DNA of 64,000 bases, from NCBI GenBank assembly GCA_016709225.1, contig JADJEE010000012.1, forward strand, positions 1,717,501 through 1,781,500. Reading direction: 5' to 3'. The translations under genes were made by a program, and so were the position numbers. The notes under the pieces are model-generated. The model was not told the origin of the DNA. It saw only the letters and a list, made by a program, of their open reading frames with translations, and did no database searches. This document shows positions 63,464-64,000 of the stretch, piece by piece; positions within the stretch are counted from its first letter, which is position 1, and each line of letters opens with the position of its first letter. This DNA comes from Deltaproteobacteria bacterium. GTDB taxonomy: Bacteria > Myxococcota_A > Polyangia > Nannocystales > Nannocystaceae.

Positions 63464-64000
63464 CTAGACGGTCGCGGCGGCGGCCTGGCGGCTCGCGACG
63501 ATCGACTGCATGTCGAGCACGAACTTCGCGCGCGCCAGCGCAGCGATGCGCGGATCGTCGTCGCTCTGCAGGAACTCGACGAACACGAGGTCGGCAGCGA
63601 GGTTGGTCGCCATCGAGGTCTCGTACCACGACAGCTCCGCGAGGATGCGCTCGCGCATCGCGACCACCCGCTCGGTGATCTGCGGCGCGCTGCGGGGCAG
63701 GAACGCCAGCACCGCGATCTCGTCGTACTCGCCGCTGCGCACCTTCACGCCGCGCTCGCGCAGGCTCGCGGCCAGCTCGAGGAACCGCGTCGCGACCTCG
63801 TCGGGTGCGAGCTCGATGAGCCCGAGCACGTTGGCCGCGGTCTGCAGCTCATCGCCCGACCAGATCTTCGGCGCGGCCGCGAGCCGTCGGTAGATCGCCT
63901 CGACGTGATCACCGATCTCGTGCGGCGTGCCGGGCCGCGCGACCAGCATCGCGCACGCGGCGAGGTCCTCGGGCCCGGTCAGGAACCAGTGGTGGTGCTT
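63464..64000 (-). CDS. DUF4003-like protein, N-terminus cut by window edge
   Basis: 178 residues seen, running off the right edge; the visible part starts KHHHWFLTGPEDLAACAMLV. FLTGPEDLA plus the long helical stretch ending VLDMQSIVASRQAAAATV resemble DUF4003 proteins (FLTGxDDxPLA). Cytoplasmic, function unknown. ATG 63949 lies inside conserved sequence, so it is not taken as the start. Confidence 0.72.
   Translation of the reverse strand, partial: KHHHWFLTGPEDLAACAMLVARPGTPHEIGDHVEAIYRRLAAAPKIWSGDELQTAANVLGLIELAPDEVATRFLELAASLRERGVKVRSGEYDEIAVLAFLPRSAPQITERVVAMRERILAELSWYETSMATNLAADLVFVEFLQSDDDPRIAALARAKFVLDMQSIVASRQAAAATV

Overview
The window is about 70% G+C, densely coded on both strands, and starts many genes with GTG. 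It is rich in predicted lipoproteins whose lipobox is followed by long Ser/Thr/Gly/Ala/Asp-rich linkers. It also carries gene types that are unusual in most bacteria: a serpin, a lysyl oxidase, a PSI-like Cys-rich lipoprotein, FHA and PP2C signalling proteins, and large lipoproteins with CXXCH motifs. Together these suggest a predatory deltaproteobacterium (Myxococcota), perhaps Nannocystaceae-like. That placement is inferred from gene content; there is no rRNA in the window. No CRISPR array, prophage or complete insertion sequence was seen, and no gene-free stretch exceeds 300 bases.

Layout. 1-14.3 kb: a serpin lipoprotein cut by the left edge, a ClC transporter, a large HTTM membrane protein, a small zinc-ribbon lipoprotein next to a radical SAM/SPASM enzyme, a LysR regulator divergent from a TauE/SafE exporter, a glutaredoxin/A-type-like/rhodanese fusion, and a SWIM-SNF2 helicase. 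14.3-24 kb: an SGNH-type hydrolase with a DUF2914 protein, a convergent overlapping lipoprotein pair, and a three-gene overlapping unit (two-lobed retropepsin lipoprotein, HutF, lipoprotein). 24-32 kb: a solo transposase-N-terminus-like gene, then housekeeping genes asnS, queE, thrC, hemJ, cyaY, folK and tRNA-Val(UAC). 32-43 kb: a VOC/PCP_red fusion, a giant cytochrome-like lipoprotein, acylphosphatase, a PSI-like lipoprotein, the second radical SAM plus zinc-ribbon lipoprotein pair, a PHP phosphoesterase, an FHA/winged-helix regulator, a c-type-cytochrome-like lipoprotein and a DUF72 protein. 43-54 kb: an outer-membrane-type protein, an RNA-repair operon (RNA ligase and HD-Pnk), a methyltransferase, a recQ operon with a second HTTM-like protein, lysyl oxidase and a tandem universal stress protein. 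54-64 kb: a molybdopterin oxidoreductase, a lipoprotein, PP2C phosphatase divergent from a DUF4388/J-domain/TPR protein, an ECF-sigma/transmembrane/DsbA fusion, a beta-propeller lipoprotein and a DUF4003-like gene cut by the right edge.

The strongest candidate for an undescribed system is the duplicated pair of a SPASM radical SAM enzyme with a small lipoprotein. Each lipoprotein has an identical CX2C-X10-CX2C leader, a lipobox with Cys at residue 48, a low-complexity linker, and exactly two Tyr-Gly motifs about 50 residues apart, the second at the extreme C-terminus. A second genome-scale signal is a TANNNT hexamer, usually preceded by G or GC, placed only 6-17 nt upstream of at least 20 start codons that mostly lack Shine-Dalgarno sequences. 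This suggests that leaderless or near-leaderless transcripts are common here, and it was used to choose several starts.
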